Shown here: positions 61,374-64,000 of the stretch, piece after piece | How the letters are laid out: each line of letters begins with the position of its first letter | Position numbering within the stretch: position 1 is the first letter of the stretch | Assembly: GCF_003702045.1 (NCBI RefSeq) | Contig: NZ_RBTP01000012.1 | Span: 620,001-684,000, forward strand | Direction: 5' to 3' | Length of the DNA stretch: 64,000 nt | Source of the DNA: Pseudomonas viridiflava | GTDB taxonomy: Bacteria > Pseudomonadota > Gammaproteobacteria > Pseudomonadales > Pseudomonadaceae | Notes under the pieces: model-generated | Database searches by the model: none | Told to the model about the DNA's origin: nothing | The model's input: only the letters and a program-made list of their open reading frames with translations | Position numbers and translations under genes: made by a program

Positions 61374-64000
61374 ACATTACCCGTAACGCAATGGGGGCCA
61401 GTCGCCTGACCCTGTTCGCCGCTGGCCTGATTCTCCTTGTCGGTGCCTGGACCTTCCTGGGTTTCCCTTCGCAGGAAGAACCCTCCGTCACAGTGCGGGA
61501 CGCACTGGTCAGCGTTGCATTGCCCGGCTTGCCTGTCGAACGCGCTGAAGAACTGCTGGCCAAGCCGCTGGAAGAAAAGATCCGGGAGCTGGCCGAGGTC
61601 AAGGATGTGGTCACCACGATCAAACCGGGCCGGGTGATCGTCCAGGTCACGGCGTATGACAGCGTCAAGGACCTGGCCGCATTATGGCAACGGCTCAGGG
61701 CCAAGGTAGGAGAGTTGGCTGGTAGCTTTCCGCCCGGTACTCAAGGACCGCTGGTGAACGATGACTTCGGCCGTGTTGCCGTGGCATCGATTGCCGTGAC
61801 GGCACCCGGCTTCAGCATGGGTGAGATGCGTGGCCCGATCAAACGGCTGCGTGACCGGTTGTATGGGTTGAGCGGGGTCGATCAGGTCGAGCTGTATGGC
61901 CTGCAGGATGAGCGTGTCTATATTGACTTCGATCACCAGACGCTCGGTGCTTCCGGGTTGGCGCCCCAGCAGGTGCTGCAACAGCTGCACAGTCAGAATG
62001 CAATTGCGCTGGGTGGCACTCCGGTGACAGGTCAGCAAAGCTCTACGCTTTCAGTAACCGGTGAAATTCGTTCGCTGGAGCAGCTGCGCCAGTTTCCCGT
62101 GCAGTTGGCAAGTGGCGAGCGTGTGCCGCTGCAGGCCTTGGCGAAGGTGTCGGTCGCGCCGGTCGATCCGCCCGAGACGGCGGCCATCTATCAAGGACAG
62201 CCAGCCGTGGTGCTGGCCGTTTCGATGCAGTCCGGGCTTAACGTTCAGGCCTTCGGCAAGGCGCTTCGCGCACGTCTGGGCGAACTTGAGCAGCAACTGC
62301 CCGCCGGCTTTGCCTTGCACATCGTGACGTTTCAATCCGATGTGGTGCAGCACGAGATGAGCAAGATGTACCACGTCATGGCCGAAACCGTGGTGATCGT
62401 CATGTGCGTGGTGATGTTGTTCCTGGGCTGGCGCACCGGGCTGGTGGTGGGGGCCATCGTACCGCTGACGATTCTGGCCACGCTGATCGTGATGCGCTCG
62501 CTGGGCCTCGAACTGCAAACGGTGTCGATTGCGGCGATCATCCTTGCCCTCGGACTGTTGGTGGATAACGGCATTGTGATTGCCGAGGATATCGAGCGCC
62601 GGTTGCACGCCGGTGAAGATCGCCGACAGGCCTGTGAAGACGCAGGGCGCACGCTGGCCGTTCCGTTGCTGACGTCGTCACTGGTGATCGTGCTAGCGTT
62701 TTCGCCGTTCTTTCTCGGGCAAACCAGCACCAACGAATACTTGCGTTCGCTGGCTATCGTGCTGGCCACCACCCTGATCAGTTCCTGGCTGCTGAGCATC
62801 ACCGTGACGCCGCTGCTGTGCTTTTACTTCGCCAAAACGCCGACAGTTCACGAAAACGCATCAGGGGCAGACGACTACACGTCGGCCGTGTACCGCGGTT
62901 ACCGAACGATCATCGAGCGATTGCTCAACCACCCGTTCGTTTTTCTGGGCAGCATGCTCGGTTTGCTGGCAGGTGCGGTCGTGGTGCTGACTCAGGTTCC
63001 CTATGATTTTCTGCCCAAGTCGGACCGGTTGCAGTTTCAGATTCCGCTGACCATGCAACCGGGCAGCAGCGCGACCGATACCCTGCAAACCGTGCGGGAT
63101 ATCAGCCAGTGGCTGAGCGATGACCGGGACGTGGTCGACAGCATCGGTTATGTCGCCGATGGCGGTCCGCGCATCGTGCTGGGGCTCAATCCACCGCTGC
63201 CAGCCCCGGATATCGCCTACTTCACCGTCAGCGTGCGAGAAGGGGCCGATGTGGATGCCGTGATCGCCAGAGCGCGGCGCTTTCTGTTGCAGCAACACCC
63301 GGAAGCCCAGGCGCAGCCCAAGCGTTTTTCAATGGGGACTACCGAGGCCGGTGTTGCGATCTACCGGATCATCGGTCCTGACGAGCAGGTTCTGCGCCAG
63401 GCTGCCGGTCAACTTGAAGAGGCGCTGTCGGCGCTGCCCGGTACTGTGGACGTGCAGGACGACTGGCGTACCCGGTTGCTGCGCTACGACGTGGTGGTCG
63501 ATCCGTACAAGGCGCGCCTCGCTGGCGTCGGCAGCGAAGACATTGCTCAGGCCTTGCAACTGCGCAACGGCGAGCTTTCCGTGTCCTCGATGCAGGACGG
63601 CGAAACGACCGTGGCGCTGGTCGCCCGCGAAAGGGCGAACGGCAGTCTGGCTTGCACTGATCTGGACAGCAGCTATGTCTACTCTGCATCGGGTTCAGGC
63701 CCTTTGCCGCTGTCGGCCGTTGCGTCTCTGGAGCCCCAGTCGCAAGCCTCTACGCTGCTGCGCAGAGACATGGAGCGCGCTATCACGGTGATCGGACACA
63801 ATCCGTCGATGACGGCGACAACGATTGTCGAGCGTCTGGCGCCACAGGTCGCGGCCCTGCACCTGCCGGCGGGTTATCGCATCGAACTGGGTGGTGAAAT
63901 ACAGGACTCCGCCGAGGCCAATCAGGCGTTGTTGCAGTACATGCCGCATGCGCTGGTGGGGATGCTGCTGCTGTTCATCTGGCAGTTCAATTCGTTTCGC
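61370..64000 (+). CDS. RND efflux pump inner membrane subunit (3' end outside window)
   Basis: 877 codons are visible of a protein that should be about 1020 residues; the frame is open at the window end. It has the first membrane helix, porter subdomains (SQEEPSVTVRDALVSVALPG, LAKPLEEKIRELAEVKDVVT) and a first block of membrane helices with the proton-relay motif GLLVDNGIVIAEDIE in helix 4. The first relay Asp is kept and the second position is Asn, as in many non-AcrB members of this family. Substrates may be drugs or plant compounds. Confidence 0.93.
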   Translation, partial: MNITRNAMGASRLTLFAAGLILLVGAWTFLGFPSQEEPSVTVRDALVSVALPGLPVERAEELLAKPLEEKIRELAEVKDVVTTIKPGRVIVQVTAYDSVKDLAALWQRLRAKVGELAGSFPPGTQGPLVNDDFGRVAVASIAVTAPGFSMGEMRGPIKRLRDRLYGLSGVDQVELYGLQDERVYIDFDHQTLGASGLAPQQVLQQLHSQNAIALGGTPVTGQQSSTLSVTGEIRSLEQLRQFPVQLASGERVPLQALAKVSVAPVDPPETAAIYQGQPAVVLAVSMQSGLNVQAFGKALRARLGELEQQLPAGFALHIVTFQSDVVQHEMSKMYHVMAETVVIVMCVVMLFLGWRTGLVVGAIVPLTILATLIVMRSLGLELQTVSIAAIILALGLLVDNGIVIAEDIERRLHAGEDRRQACEDAGRTLAVPLLTSSLVIVLAFSPFFLGQTSTNEYLRSLAIVLATTLISSWLLSITVTPLLCFYFAKTPTVHENASGADDYTSAVYRGYRTIIERLLNHPFVFLGSMLGLLAGAVVVLTQVPYDFLPKSDRLQFQIPLTMQPGSSATDTLQTVRDISQWLSDDRDVVDSIGYVADGGPRIVLGLNPPLPAPDIAYFTVSVREGADVDAVIARARRFLLQQHPEAQAQPKRFSMGTTEAGVAIYRIIGPDEQVLRQAAGQLEEALSALPGTVDVQDDWRTRLLRYDVVVDPYKARLAGVGSEDIAQALQLRNGELSVSSMQDGETTVALVARERANGSLACTDLDSSYVYSASGSGPLPLSAVASLEPQSQASTLLRRDMERAITVIGHNPSMTATTIVERLAPQVAALHLPAGYRIELGGEIQDSAEANQALLQYMPHALVGMLLLFIWQFNSFR

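Overview
The window looks like chromosome of a fluorescent Pseudomonas, most probably the P. syringae species complex. This is an inference from gene content: several long methyl-accepting chemotaxis proteins, assimilatory nirBD, a KdgM-type oligogalacturonate porin, a beta-propeller phytase locus, GC-rich coding sequence, and scattered short palindromic (REP-like) repeats. No rRNA, ribosomal protein or type III gene is present to settle the species. I see no insertion sequence, prophage, integrase or CRISPR array.

Layout. 1-5.7 kb: the end of a TRAP solute receptor, two chemoreceptors, a bacterial PH-domain protein and a small DUF6482-like protein. 5.8-9.1 kb: surE, a Rid-family protein converging on it with no gap, and topB with a near-perfect LexA box upstream. 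9.3-15.4 kb: nirBD, preceded by a sigma-54 promoter and a leader carrying an intrinsic terminator, then a GNAT enzyme and a chemoreceptor with a nitrate/nitrite-type (NIT) sensor. 15.7-20.9 kb: rlhA (23S rRNA hydroxylation) and a three-gene FecCD/BtuCD-type importer behind a clear cobalamin riboswitch. 21-30.2 kb: two divergent FadR-type GntR regulators and a seven-gene leftward operon (enolase-superfamily enzyme, peptide-type ABC importer, KdgM porin) with a cluster of palindromic operators at its head. This is the best candidate for an uncharacterised catabolic system.

30.7-35 kb: a histidine phosphatase, PAP2 phosphatase and orphan response regulator in one rightward operon, opposed by an AraC regulator and a GGDEF protein with a degenerate active site. 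35.2-41.9 kb: a probable PhoB-controlled phytate locus with TonB-dependent receptor, double-domain phytase, ExbB, ExbD and TonB. 42.4-48.8 kb: a dCache chemoreceptor, a GapN-like aldehyde dehydrogenase, tRNA-Asn(GTT), a MATE transporter and a TetR regulator. 48.8-54.4 kb: a secreted GH3 beta-glucosidase coupled to a small secreted protein, an AT-rich regulatory stretch with a perfect 11+11 bp palindrome, a small orphan gene and an acyl-CoA synthetase. 54.7-64 kb: an exported M20 carboxypeptidase, a two-component system, and a divergent RND efflux operon (outer membrane factor, MipA/OmpV, adaptor, pump) whose pump runs off the window end.

Taken together the genes suggest a plant-associated bacterium: chemoreception, nitrate-nitrogen assimilation, use of plant phosphate (phytate), plant glycosides and probably pectin-derived acids, corrinoid salvage, and envelope defence by efflux and lipid or LPS phosphate remodelling. 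Coordinates of starts were chosen from ribosome-binding sites, signal peptides and gene overlaps; no database search was possible.
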